Shown: in pieces, positions 43,306 to 53,021 of the stretch
Layout: each line of letters begins with the position of its first letter
Position numbering within the stretch: position 1 is the stretch's first letter
NCBI RefSeq assembly: GCF_027853245.1
Contig: NZ_JAPTZM010000002.1
Reading direction: 5' to 3' (one strand)
DNA length: 64,000 bases
Source of the DNA: Atlantibacter subterraneus
GTDB taxonomy: Bacteria; Pseudomonadota; Gammaproteobacteria; Enterobacterales; Enterobacteriaceae
Program-made: the position numbers and the translations under genes
The notes under the pieces: model-generated
The model's input: the letters and a program-made list of their open reading frames with translations, nothing else
What the model was told of the DNA's origin: nothing
The model's database searches: none

Positions 43306-44346
43306 CTATTTATAGGTCATTGTAAAAGTTGCCGTGGCATTAGCGACGCCAGCGGTCATTTTGGCAGCGGTCTGATAATAGCGCGCCTCAAGCGGCACCG
43401 TAAACGCGCCCTGATTAGCGCTGGTGTCGACATAGGTTTCCTTGCCAAAAGTAATCGGGCTTCCGTTGTTGGTCCGTAGCCACAGTTGCACGCCGACGCC
43501 GGTAGCGCCGGTATCGCCTGGCGCGCTGTCCAGACTCATCACGCCCGGCGTCCCGGACACGCCGGGCGCATCGACGGTAATGTAGATTTTAATCGCGCTG
43601 CTATCGCAGTTCAGCCCAATATCAATATTGCGCCAGTCCGCGACGGTTGAACCGATGCCGCTAAACTCGCTAATGGCATGTTTGCCCAGATCGACTGAAA
43701 TATCCGGCGTTGTGAGGGCGCAGCTCGGCAACACGATTTGTCCCCCCATAAACTGGACTGGCACCTCAGGCGCCCAGTTGTTGGTCTCATTAACGCCAGC
43801 ATAAAAGTAACCCGCATTAAAGCTATTAATCGTGCCAGGCTGGACAGTACCGGTTTTTATCAGCATCATCCGCATCCGATCGCTAATGTTCATGCGCTCA
43901 CCGACGCTATTGGAAAAACTCGCCAGTTGACGGGCTGTTTGTCCGGCGCTCATTCCCAGATACGCGCTCCAGTCTTCCCCGCCTTTCTGCGTGCTGCCCT
44001 CCAGCACATAGCCAATGCCGGGAACATTGGTGTCAAAAACCGTTTCACCATTCCAGGTGACGCCAGAATTATGGCTAATGTAACTTTTCAGGCCGGATAC
44101 CACGTTAAATCCGCGTTGCGCTTCATAATCGTATTCGCAATTCTGATAGACCTGTCCCTGAACGTAGAGCCAGTCGCCAGTAATAGGCATCCCAACCGGT
44201 AAATCGGAGCGTACCGACGTATTCTCTATGCGGTGAATCGAGTAGCTGCCGCTGGCGGTACATCCCGCGCCGGGAGCAGCAAATGCGCCTCTGGACGCGA
44301 TAAGAAGCAACCATCCCAACAGTAAAATTCGCATACTACATTTCAT
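43306..44346 (-). CDS. Fimbrial tip adhesin, operon 1
   Basis: A 346-residue FimH-like two-domain protein. The signal peptide ends near AFA (about residue 23). The N-terminal receptor-binding domain has cysteines in GAGCTASGSY and QNCEYDY. The C-terminal pilin domain (from about LPSCALTTPDISVDLGKH) has the paired cysteine in GLNCDSS and the donor-strand-type end ATATFTMTYK. The ATG overlaps the usher stop (TAATG) with AGGAG 8 bases upstream. It is last in a major subunit-chaperone-usher-adhesin operon. The receptor is unknown. The gene is intact although the usher upstream is frameshifted. Confidence 0.88.
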   Translation of the reverse strand: MKCSMRILLLGWLLLIASRGAFAAPGAGCTASGSYSIHRIENTSVRSDLPVGMPITGDWLYVQGQVYQNCEYDYEAQRGFNVVSGLKSYISHNSGVTWNGETVFDTNVPGIGYVLEGSTQKGGEDWSAYLGMSAGQTARQLASFSNSVGERMNISDRMRMMLIKTGTVQPGTINSFNAGYFYAGVNETNNWAPEVPVQFMGGQIVLPSCALTTPDISVDLGKHAISEFSGIGSTVADWRNIDIGLNCDSSAIKIYITVDAPGVSGTPGVMSLDSAPGDTGATGVGVQLWLRTNNGSPITFGKETYVDTSANQGAFTVPLEARYYQTAAKMTAGVANATATFTMTYK

Positions 44347-46810
44347 TATCGACACTCCTGTTCCGTTTCCAGTACCGGTACGTCAGCGCTATTGTCCGGC
44401 AGTTGGTAATGTACCCGGCAGCGTTCCGCCCCGCTCCAGCTCACCACAATCTCGCCCCGATCCGGCACGCCGGAGAGATATACCTGGCCGTCATCGCCGA
44501 CAATACCGCTTCCCCCGTCGCTTAATTTCGCCTCAGCGCCGAAGGGAACCGGCAGCCCGCGGTAAATCAGCGTCATCAACGCGCGGCGGCCCACTCGGGT
44601 ATTAAATCGGCCATTACCACCGCCCCCTGGGTTGGAATGACGGTCTGCACCGCCGTATCAATATCCACATCGTCCCTCAGGGTGCTGGGGTCCAGCGCCA
44701 CACGGTTCTTTTTATAAGGCGTGACATAAGGCACCACCGCGTAACCGCGCCAGTCGGTATAGATGCCAGTATTGTTTTGTATTCGGGTGTCATTCGCGCC
44801 GGGCGCTTTTACTATCGCCAGCGACTGGCCGAGGGATTGACTGAACGTCACGCCGTGAGGATGCGCCACCACGCCGCCCTTCAGGCCATAGTTGACCTGC
44901 CGCATCGCGTCGTCATAGTTATATCCCCCAGAGACTTCGCCATACCCGCCCTTCCAGGTGGCGCTGAGCATACCTGACGCCCCTGCGCCCTGATTGGTAT
45001 AGCTCTGCTGGACGTTATAACTGAGGTTGTTATCCGCCAGCGCGGTGCCATTAATGCCCAACTGCTGGCGCGTATTTCCCTGCTTCGCGCTAGTGACGCT
45101 ATAGCTCGCCCAGGCATTCGATAAAAAGCGGCTGAGCGGCACCTGAATGCTGAAAGCCAACTGCTGGTCTGCCTCGGTGTCACTATCCGGCATCTCGCTG
45201 TAGCTATAAGCAATGCTGTAGTTAATGCCGTTGATACTGCCGTTCCAGCCGGCGCTGAGCGTGCGTTCATACCCTTTTTCACCCCAATAATCCTGCTGGT
45301 AGCCGGAGATGAAAAACGATCCCATCGCCCCCAGGCGCTGGCTGACATCCAGCTGCAATTTTTGGCGTTTGTTATGATCCAGGGCATCTCTGTTGTCGCC
45401 ATCCTGCCGATCGTTGGTTTCCTGAAAGGAGTAATATCCTTCCGTGGAATAGCGGTAAGTCGCCAGCGTGAAGTTCGTGCCGGTGGCCTGAATATCTTTG
45501 GAGTATTGCAACCGGTATGACTGGCCAGAGTGATCCGCACTGTTAACAGGCATGGCGCGGGCGACCGTGGCGTCGGCGGAAAGCGAACCCAGTTCGCCAA
45601 GGCCGATGCCCAGCCCCAGAGCCCCGGCCTGGTAATTGTCGGCATAGATGACGCCACCATAAAGGGTGGTGGAATGGGGTAAGCCGTAAATCGCGGTCAA
45701 CTGCCCGAATTGCGGCTCCGCGCCGCCATCGCTGCGGTATTTTCCGGCGGCAAACGCATATTTCAGGCGTCCTTCGCGCTGCATCAGCGGCACCGCCGAA
45801 AACGGCTGTACAAAATGGCGCTCGGTGCCGTCGGACTCTTTGATAGTGACATCAAGATCGCCGCTGCCCGCGGTGGGATAAAGATCGTTGATGGTAAACG
45901 CGCCCGGTGCGACATAGGTTTGATAAATGGTGTAGCCGTTTTGTTTCACAGTCACCTGGGCGTTCGACTGCGCGATACCGCGAATAACTGGGGCGAAACC
46001 TCGCAGGCTATCCGGCAGCATATTGTCGTCGGACGCCAGCTGCGCGCCACGTAACGGTACGCTATCGAAGACATCGGAAGGGGTATAGCTATCCCCCAGC
46101 GTCATTTGCGCTTTGAGAGTGCGAATATCCCGCAGTAATTGCGTGTTGATGGAATTCCAGTGGCTACCGTTACGCTCGTCATAGTTCCATGTTGAATCAT
46201 TGCGCAGCCGCCACGGGCCAAAATTCAGTCCGCTTTGCAAACTGGCATATTGGTTACTGTCTGCCCCCTCGCCTTCGCTATATTGGGTATGGCTGCCGCT
46301 AACATTGTAATTCAACAACGCCGCAGGTACGCCTTCATCCCACTGTGCCGGATCGACCTGACCGCGCGCGGTAGAGTCCATCGCGGCCTGAGGAATACTG
46401 ACATTGAGTTGCAGCTTGCTGAACCGAAACTCCGTGGCGGCCAGCGGTATGTACTGGCCGATATCCTCCAGCGCATGGTCCGGGGCCAGCGCGGCCAGCG
46501 CCGGAAAGGCGTCGATTTTTACTCCCCAGGCACGCAATAACGCTGGCGTTAACTGCGCGTTCAGTTTCTGATCCACCCCAGCGACAAAGTTGACGTTTTG
46601 AACATCGCCCTGCTGCTCGCCATTGACGTAAACCGTTACCTGATACTCGCCGGGCTGTTGGCCTTCGGCTTCAGCAAACGCCGATAAGTCCGCCACAGGC
46701 TGGCCGGGATTATCGATTTCAAGGGCATGAATATTGAAGGTTTCGCGCGCCTGTACGCACGGCGCCAGCAACAACGCCATCAGAGACGAATAATGAACGA
46801 AGCGCCGCAT
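44346..46810 (-). pseudogene. Fimbrial outer-membrane usher, operon 1 (one-base frameshift)
   Basis: A FimD/PapC-type usher split in two frames. The first 744-codon frame has a signal peptide ending at VQA, the usher N-domain and most of the barrel. It ends abnormally with GAVVMADLIPEWAAAR at 44576. The expected C-terminal domain continues in the -1 frame as TRVGRRALMTLIYRGLPVPF and onward to TEQECR, with its stop at 44346. Adding one T at GATTTAATACCC (near 44609) restores ADFNTRVG, the family pattern seen in the intact second usher. The product would lack the C-terminal domains needed for subunit transfer. It may be a true mutation, a slippage variant or a sequencing error. Its ATG overlaps the chaperone stop (TAATG). 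Confidence 0.9.
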
Positions 46811-47493
46811 TATCCCTCCTGAACGTGACGACGTTCCGGCTCGGTAATACCGCCATAATCATTAATCGCCTGCCAGACCACGGAAGAGGCCGTCGCCGCC
46901 GGCAGGGCGAAATTTACGCTGCCGAAAGGCGCAACCAGATCCGCTTCTTTGATTTCCTTACCGTCAACGGTAAGCGTAAACAACGTGACGTAGTACGGCG
47001 TGGGATTACGAATAATCAGGCGATTACCCTGCCGTGCCGCCTGCAACTGTCGGTATGCCTGTTGCGGGTCGCCCGGTAATCCTGTGGGGCGGTAAAACAA
47101 CTTCACGCGCGTTTTGACGACCAGCTGCAATACATTGGTGTGCGGTTTGCTGCTGTCGTCAGCCGCGATCGACTTGACATTGAGCCAGAAAATGGACTCC
47201 CGATCCTGCGGCAAATTGCCGCCGGTGCGGATAATACGCAGCAGATTTTCTTCACCCGAATTAATGCGAAACAGCGGCGGCGTAACGATAAACGGCCCTC
47301 GTTCGCCAGATGTTCCGGTATCGACCCAGCTTTGAATCAGGTAGACGCCTGACTTCTCAGGATTTTTTACCGGAAGTGAAACCTCTTTTTTATCGGCCAT
47401 ATAAATAACCCGGGTGCCGCCCGTTACAACACCCGCCCAGGCGGGAATGGCAGACAGCGCCAGAGCTGTCGCCAACAGTACCAATCGGTTCAT
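46810..47493 (-). CDS. Periplasmic fimbrial chaperone, operon 1
   Basis: A 227-residue PapD-like chaperone with a signal peptide ending at AWA (about residue 20) and two Ig-like domains. Signature elements are GGTRVIYMADKKEVSLPVKN with the subunit-binding Arg, PLFRINSGEENLLRI, LPQDRESIFWLNVKSI, the G1 strand region TRVKLFYRP with the conserved Lys, and NPTPYYVTL. It folds and delivers subunits to the usher by donor-strand complementation. It lies between the major subunit and the usher. Confidence 0.95.
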   Translation of the reverse strand: MNRLVLLATALALSAIPAWAGVVTGGTRVIYMADKKEVSLPVKNPEKSGVYLIQSWVDTGTSGERGPFIVTPPLFRINSGEENLLRIIRTGGNLPQDRESIFWLNVKSIAADDSSKPHTNVLQLVVKTRVKLFYRPTGLPGDPQQAYRQLQAARQGNRLIIRNPTPYYVTLFTLTVDGKEIKEADLVAPFGSVNFALPAATASSVVWQAINDYGGITEPERRHVQEG

Positions 47494-47548
47494 CGCTTAT
47501 CCCCTGACAGCGCGCGGAACGCATCCGTGCGCTAAATCCCTGTGAATA

Positions 47549-47566
47549 CCGGGGCGAGCGCCCCGG
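47549..47566 (-). terminator. Hairpin between the major subunit and chaperone genes, operon 1
   Basis: CCGGGGCG-AG-CGCCCCGG is a perfect 8-bp stem 7 bases beyond the major subunit stop. There is no T run. In fimbrial operons such structures protect the 3' end of the abundant subunit mRNA or reduce read-through. Confidence 0.55.
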
Positions 47567-47572
47567 AAAAGG

Positions 47573-48106
47573 TTATTTGTAGTTAAAGGTGAACTGGGCG
47601 GTGCCGTTGGCGGCCCCGATAACCACGGGCTCGCCTGTGGAGACGTAACGCGCCAGGAAATTGAGGGTGTTAGGCCCGGCGCTCAGGGGATAGTTGGTTG
47701 AAGCACTGTGCAGCGGGATCAGATTGTCGCTTGAGTCATAGATACCGATACCGACGCCTTTGGCGGCGGTTGCCCCGGAATCGATTGCAAGCAGAGTGGT
47801 ATCGCTGGCGCTGGTGCCGTCAAACGTCACCGTTGCGCCAGTGACGGTATCCGGGCAACTGCTGACGGCGAGCGCAAACTTCACCGCAGACGATTTAACG
47901 CCTGCCGCATCTGTGCCATCGGTATTTTGCAGCGCGCTTTTCGCGACTTTGCCGAGATCGACATCCAGCCCCTGGGCCGCGCTATCGACGGTGCAGGTCT
48001 GATCGCTGATGCTGCCGGTAAAATTAATCTGGCCGTCATAAGCCATAGCCGAACCCGTCACGCCGATAGCCGCCAGGCAAAACAGGCTGATAATTGATTT
48101 TTTCAT
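47573..48106 (-). CDS. Major fimbrial subunit, operon 1
   Basis: A 177-residue FimA-type pilin from MKKSIISLFCLAAIGVTGSA. The signal peptide ends at AMA (about residue 23). The conserved disulfide pair is in DQTCTVDS and SSCPDT, and the C-terminus has the pilin pattern GTAQFTFNYK with a penultimate tyrosine. GGAG precedes the chosen ATG; the frame is open 25 codons further upstream but without a signal sequence. It is first in operon 1. Confidence 0.93.
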   Translation of the reverse strand: MKKSIISLFCLAAIGVTGSAMAYDGQINFTGSISDQTCTVDSAAQGLDVDLGKVAKSALQNTDGTDAAGVKSSAVKFALAVSSCPDTVTGATVTFDGTSASDTTLLAIDSGATAAKGVGIGIYDSSDNLIPLHSASTNYPLSAGPNTLNFLARYVSTGEPVVIGAANGTAQFTFNYK

Positions 48107-48897
48107 GAAAAACTCTCCGCATTGGATATAAATAACAGGCCGCCAGTCGGCCTGAATCCGGTAACAACGTAGAGACGACAATAATATTTCCCTGTGTCAC
48201 ACCGTTGTCATTCCGCCGCGAAAGATACCAGCACAAATAAATTATGCCATTCGGAGTAAATTCAAATTATGTCGGAAATTTTACATAATGAATTATATTT
48301 TCATCAATTTATCTAATATTAATAATCCGTTTTTGCGCATTTTATAAAATTGATCTTAGACACTAATATTTATATCACCGATATAAAAAACAGCCATCCA
48401 GGGCATTGTGCCAGGATCTGCTACAAACACGCCGCAAACCAGCGTCGCGCCAGGCGTTAACCATTTATGGGTAGGATACAGATTACTATTTCTTTTCAGT
48501 TAGAGCTGTTTGACGGGCCAGTCAATTTTCACGAAAACCAATAATCGAAAAACAAACAAATAATTAAAAATAGAATTTCACACTTCTTTCAGTGGGACAT
48601 AACCTGCTATTTATCAGGATTTTCTGATCTGTATAAAAGTATAGGAAAAGTCTTCAACCTTATTAACGTTATCGACTATAACGCACTAAATTATATTTGA
48701 CGTTATTAATATCAAATCCCGCAGCCCATTTCAATCACTAAGATTTCAGAGGGCAAGAATTAATAATAAGGTTCACATGATAATATTATAAATCATCATT
48801 TAATGCACCCTTTGTTTTAAACAAACCGCTGTGGAAAGTAATGGCGCACTGACAGCTAAAAAAAAGAAACCCTACCGAAGCAGGGTTTCTTTTGGCG
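48107..48897. promoter_or_regulatory. AT-rich control region upstream of fimbrial operon 1
   Basis: A 790-base gene-free, AT-rich region between the operon 1 major subunit and ytfP, the likely place for the fimbrial promoter. It contains a leader hairpin (CAGGCCG/CGGCCTG, 48136-48154), a possible minus-strand -10 TATTAT near 48182-48187, a small palindrome TTGAC-N6-GTCAA (48510-48525) and the ytfP terminator. I found no long inverted repeats of the fimS phase-switch type and no recombinase gene. In E. coli the chpSB toxin-antitoxin genes lie between ppa and ytfP; no trace of them is visible. Confidence 0.6.
48866..48892 (-). terminator. Terminator of ytfP (tamA-tamB-ytfP operon)
   Basis: The 8-bp stem GAAACCCT/AGGGTTTC has an 8-base loop and is flanked by A and T runs on both sides. 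It follows ytfP on the minus strand. Confidence 0.8.
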
Positions 48898-49242
48898 TTA
48901 ATACTGTTCTCTATCCAGCCAGTTGCCGCTTTCTATGCGGGTCAGGCCATCTACTGGCCGCTGATAAACATACATCCAGGCGCTGCCGTAGGGAGTCTGG
49001 ATCAGCTGACGCCGGTATTCTCCCCCCGTTGTGCGCAGGGCATCCAGCTCGGCAAGAGTGCTGGCATCAATGCGATACACTTCACCCAGCACCTGCCCTT
49101 CGCCCGGCACCGCGCCGGGATAGTGGCCAATGCTGAACAACTGGTAGTTCTCTACCGTGTGATCGCCCAGCCACTGGGCGTTGGTCATCCAGTGGCTGTT
49201 GCCTTGTTTGCGTCTTAAACTACCGTAGACAAATATTCGCAT
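48898..49242 (-). CDS. ytfP: YtfP, gamma-glutamylcyclotransferase-like protein
   Basis: A 114-residue protein of the AIG2/GGCT-like fold. The N-terminal MRIFVYGSLRRKQGNSHWM has the YGSLR substrate-loop motif; GEVYRIDASTLAELDALRTTGGEYRRQLI follows. Function is unproven. It starts 2 bases after tamB and is the last gene of tamA-tamB-ytfP. Confidence 0.95.
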   Translation of the reverse strand: MRIFVYGSLRRKQGNSHWMTNAQWLGDHTVENYQLFSIGHYPGAVPGEGQVLGEVYRIDASTLAELDALRTTGGEYRRQLIQTPYGSAWMYVYQRPVDGLTRIESGNWLDREQY

Positions 49243-49244
49243 TG

Positions 49245-52200
49245 CTAAAACTCGAACTGATAGAGCAAATCGAGTGCCTGATCTACGCCAGACACCGCTT
49301 CCAGATATAGCTTAGGCATCAGGCGATAACGCAGCGTAAGCGTCGCCAGCGAATCGAAAATACCTACGCCATATTTCACCTGCAGACCCGGCAGTACATA
49401 GCCGCTGACCACTACTTGCGAGGAGTCGCCGACTCCCTGGGTATCCAGCGCCAAATTACTGACGCCAAACGTCTCGCCGATTTTACCCACAACCTGACCA
49501 CTTTGTGCAACCCCCAGACCAACCAGCATTGAGGTCATTGCTTCGCTATCGCTCTGTCCGCTCTCAAGCCCCTGACCGCGTAACAGATAGGAAAGTGCCT
49601 CCTGCTGCGACATTGCCGGATCTGAGAACACCTCAACCCTGGGTTCATCCGGGGTGCCGGTGACCCTCACCCCCGCGGTCACATCGTTTTCCGTGGCTTC
49701 AGGATTTCGGATTGCTTCTATGTTTAGTAGCGGCTGATCCGGCGGCCCGGAGAACAGCAGTTCGCCTTTACGCACGATCAGATCCTGGCCGTAAGCGCGG
49801 AAACGCCCTTCCGGAATATTGACCTGGCCGTTTAAGCCCAGCCCCTGCTTATCCTGCGCCACTTTCAGGTCGCCCGTCAGACGCGCCCGTAAGCCGAAGG
49901 CATCCATACGCACGTTATTACCGACATGAACCGTCAGATTACTGTTGATTGGGATCGCTGCCGTCGGCGCGCTTTCCGGCTTCAACTGCGCATCCAGCAT
50001 CACTTCATCGCTGGAGACGTCCACCGCGCTTTCCGGCAGCTCATGCACCACGATACGCGCCCAGGGCACGTCAACCCGGCCATCCAGCGTGATCAGGCTC
50101 GGCGTGGCTTCCAGCACCACGTCCGGCGATACATCCAGCCGCACCATCGGCGGCACGCTAATGCGGACTTTATCGCCCTTCGCCGCCACCCGCGCACGCC
50201 AGTTGTCAATCTGGCTCCAGTCGGCGTCGCCGTTCAGGTTGATCTGCCCGCGTCGGGTATTCACCACGCCTTGCAGCGTGGAGCTCATGCCGTTGAAGGC
50301 CATCGAGAGCTGGCTTGGCTGCATATCAAACGGCATAAAGTTACCGTCGATATCTACGCCGGTCAGCTGCATCTGGCCAAACAGCTGCGGCTGCGCCGCG
50401 TTGCCCCCCAGCCGTAAATTGGCGTTTAACAGCCCCGCCGCTTTCTCGCCGCGCGAGAAGATAGCGTTGACCATCGCCAGCGAGAAGTTGCGAATGTTGA
50501 CGTTGCCGGACAGGTTGCGGCGGTTTTGCGGATCGGCAATCTGCACTTTACCGTCGAACTGCCCGTTGCCCGCCAGGCGCAGCAGCCAGCCCAGCTCCGC
50601 CTGATTATTACGCAGCGCGGCGTTCAGGCTCAGGGTATCAAAAGCCACCGGCAGTGCGTTGCCGTTAACGATTTGCGTCACCCGTACACCACGGCCATCC
50701 AGCGTCACGCTGCCCTGCGGCAGACCCTCTTTGGTGGTGTCCCATGTGACATCGGCTTTGCCGGTGAACACGCCCCTTGCCTGGGTTTCCGGCGGCAGGA
50801 ACGGTTTCACCATCGCCAGATCGAAGCGGTTAAGCTCCACCACGGCATGGCCTGCCGCACCCGCATCGACCGCCTGCGGCAAGCAAAGTTGCGCATTAGG
50901 GTTGGTCCAGCAATGCGGGCCGATAGTGATTTTTTGCTCCTGGCCGCGGTAATCCAGCGCAATAGCGCGGGATTGCGACCATGGGCCGACCGGCGTTTCG
51001 AAGCGGGTATTTTCCAGAGTGCCGCGCCAGCGCTGTTCCTCGCGGTCAAAGCTGCCTTTCAGATTAAGCTGCCCGGAAACCGGGTCACCCTGCACCCGCA
51101 GCGCCAGTTGATGATCCTTTTCGCTGCCTTTGGCGTTGATGGTCGCCAGCGCGATATTCAGCCCCGGCTGGGCAATACGCTCTACGCGTACGTCCAGCGT
51201 GCCGCCAATCTGATCGGTGGATTTGATGTCGCCGTCGACGCGCACCTGGGCAATCGACAGCTCCTGCCAGCGCAGATTGCGGGCGGTAATGTCCGCCAGC
51301 ACCTGCGGCGCCTCCACCGTCCCACGGATCTTCACCAGTCCTTTGGCGGTGCCGCCTAACCCCGGCAGGGCATTGTCCAGATTCGGCGCGTCGATACTGG
51401 CGTCCAGCTCCAGCTCCTTGACGCCCAGCTCGCCTTTAATATCGGCAGTGTTACGTCCCAGCGCCACGTGCAGCCCGGGGATCACCCACTGCATATAGCT
51501 GTTGCCCTGGAGTTGCCCGTCTACTTTCACGGCGTTCTGTTTAACGTTGCCCGCCAGCTTAATTTCCGGCACGTTCACCTGCCAGCTGCCGCCGTACAGG
51601 CTGCCGCGCAGTTTTACTAAGCCATCGAGCTTCGCCGGCCAGTCTGGCCAGGTTTTGGCGGTGTTGATTTTGTTAAGCGTCAGCTCGCCGCGCCAGCTGA
51701 TGGCCTGCTGCCAGTCAAGCAGCGCCTTCAGTTCAGTGGTACCTTCCAGCGCAGCGACTTTCAGCTTATCCAGATTGATGTTCTGCTCGTTGCCTTTGGC
51801 GTCCAGGGTAATCGTGGCGGGCGGGATTTCCGCGCCCTTCACCGCCGTGCGGAAGCTCAGGGTGTAGTCGGTCATCTTCCCGGTCAGCTTGAGCTTGAGA
51901 TCGTCCGCCTGATACTGTTTTTCACCGGTAAACGGCCAGTAAAGCTGCTCGCTGGTGATATCCAGATTCAACGGCAGGCCCGCTTCAGCCAGCTTAGTCT
52001 GGCCGCGCAGCACCAGATCTACCGGGCCGGACAAGTTAATGCCGAACTCCAGCTGTTCTCGCAGCGCCCCGCCGACTTTGATTTTGACCTTTTCGCCTTT
52101 AATCGGATCGACGTTCAGTGTGCTATTGAGCGTGATATCCACCGGCCAGCTGTTGCGCAGCTCGGCGCGCCCGGTGGCGTTTACCGTACCCTGGGTGGAA

Positions 52201-53021
52201 TCAATATCCAGCGCATCAAGGGTGGCTATTCCGTCCACGCTGCTGACTTTAAGCAGCATTGCGTTAATGGTGACGTCGGTATCGCCCGTTAAACGTAGCT
52301 GTTCGCCGCGGAACGATTGAATGGTCAGATTCAGCGGCAGATGGACGTCGGTCATCTCCGGCAGCACCGGCTTCGAGAACAGCTGTTTGAGCGTCTCGCC
52401 CAGCGGCAGCTCATCCGGCTGCGGGTTCTCTATCTTCGGTTCAACCACCTCTTCCTGCGCGACTTTGGCCACTTTCGGCAGGGCGATGAGCAGCCCCTGT
52501 AAGGTGGTAGGCGTCAGCGTCAGGTTGCGTTCCTGCCAGTTGAGGCCAGACGCGAAATCCATTACCGATACCGTGGTGTCATCAATACGAACGTTAACGT
52601 TATTGAGCGTGACGCTACTTAGCGTAATGGGGTATGGCGTCGAGAGGTCGAGCGGGCCGCTGTCTTCCTCTTCAACCTGAGCCGCCGGGGGCATTTTCTC
52701 GGTATCAATCACCACATTGATGTCGCGTAACGCCAGAGCGTTCACGCACAGGCTGCTGTCGCGCAGGCAACCCAGCTTCACAGCGAGGTGGACTTCGCCC
52801 GCCAGGACGTTAACACCCGGCTGCTCATAGCGCAGATTCTTGATCGACAAATCGCGCCAGCCGCCGGTCACGCTGCCGATCTCCAGCCCCGGCACCCAGC
52901 GATCGGCCGCTTTAAACACCATATGCAGGCCGGTGGTCGTCCCGACTAAAAACCCGACAACCCCAAGCAGCACCACCAGAAACAGCACCACGGCAAGGGT
53001 GAACTTCTTCCATAAACTCAT
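49245..53021 (-). CDS. tamB: TamB, translocation and assembly module / lipid-transfer protein
   Basis: A 1258-residue AsmA-like protein (E. coli 1259). It has an N-terminal inner-membrane anchor (about 7-28), a long repetitive beta-rich periplasmic region with a lipid-binding groove, and the C-terminal DUF490 domain ending LYLEAVSGVDQALDLLYQFEF. With TamA it forms the TAM, which assists assembly of some autotransporters and of fimbrial ushers; TamB is also implicated in anterograde phospholipid transport. The start overlaps the tamA stop (ATGA). Confidence 0.98.
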   Translation of the reverse strand: MSLWKKFTLAVVLFLVVLLGVVGFLVGTTTGLHMVFKAADRWVPGLEIGSVTGGWRDLSIKNLRYEQPGVNVLAGEVHLAVKLGCLRDSSLCVNALALRDINVVIDTEKMPPAAQVEEEDSGPLDLSTPYPITLSSVTLNNVNVRIDDTTVSVMDFASGLNWQERNLTLTPTTLQGLLIALPKVAKVAQEEVVEPKIENPQPDELPLGETLKQLFSKPVLPEMTDVHLPLNLTIQSFRGEQLRLTGDTDVTINAMLLKVSSVDGIATLDALDIDSTQGTVNATGRAELRNSWPVDITLNSTLNVDPIKGEKVKIKVGGALREQLEFGINLSGPVDLVLRGQTKLAEAGLPLNLDITSEQLYWPFTGEKQYQADDLKLKLTGKMTDYTLSFRTAVKGAEIPPATITLDAKGNEQNINLDKLKVAALEGTTELKALLDWQQAISWRGELTLNKINTAKTWPDWPAKLDGLVKLRGSLYGGSWQVNVPEIKLAGNVKQNAVKVDGQLQGNSYMQWVIPGLHVALGRNTADIKGELGVKELELDASIDAPNLDNALPGLGGTAKGLVKIRGTVEAPQVLADITARNLRWQELSIAQVRVDGDIKSTDQIGGTLDVRVERIAQPGLNIALATINAKGSEKDHQLALRVQGDPVSGQLNLKGSFDREEQRWRGTLENTRFETPVGPWSQSRAIALDYRGQEQKITIGPHCWTNPNAQLCLPQAVDAGAAGHAVVELNRFDLAMVKPFLPPETQARGVFTGKADVTWDTTKEGLPQGSVTLDGRGVRVTQIVNGNALPVAFDTLSLNAALRNNQAELGWLLRLAGNGQFDGKVQIADPQNRRNLSGNVNIRNFSLAMVNAIFSRGEKAAGLLNANLRLGGNAAQPQLFGQMQLTGVDIDGNFMPFDMQPSQLSMAFNGMSSTLQGVVNTRRGQINLNGDADWSQIDNWRARVAAKGDKVRISVPPMVRLDVSPDVVLEATPSLITLDGRVDVPWARIVVHELPESAVDVSSDEVMLDAQLKPESAPTAAIPINSNLTVHVGNNVRMDAFGLRARLTGDLKVAQDKQGLGLNGQVNIPEGRFRAYGQDLIVRKGELLFSGPPDQPLLNIEAIRNPEATENDVTAGVRVTGTPDEPRVEVFSDPAMSQQEALSYLLRGQGLESGQSDSEAMTSMLVGLGVAQSGQVVGKIGETFGVSNLALDTQGVGDSSQVVVSGYVLPGLQVKYGVGIFDSLATLTLRYRLMPKLYLEAVSGVDQALDLLYQFEF

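Noticed and set aside
44600..44615. Programmed -1 ribosomal frameshift in the usher
   Set aside because: The in-frame heptamer T TTA ATA is not of the X XXY YYZ type and no strong downstream stem was seen; a one-base deletion is simpler.
44881..45660. 259-codon minus-strand frame inside the operon 1 usher
   Set aside because: An overlapping frame within the usher; its serine/arginine-rich composition is that of an out-of-frame read.
48107..48897. fimS-like invertible promoter upstream of fimbrial operon 1
   Set aside because: No pair of inverted repeats of useful length bounding a promoter, and no site-specific recombinase gene in the window.
48831..49218. Plus-strand frames antisense to ytfP
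   Set aside because: Shadows of ytfP; they cross its terminator and have no family resemblance.
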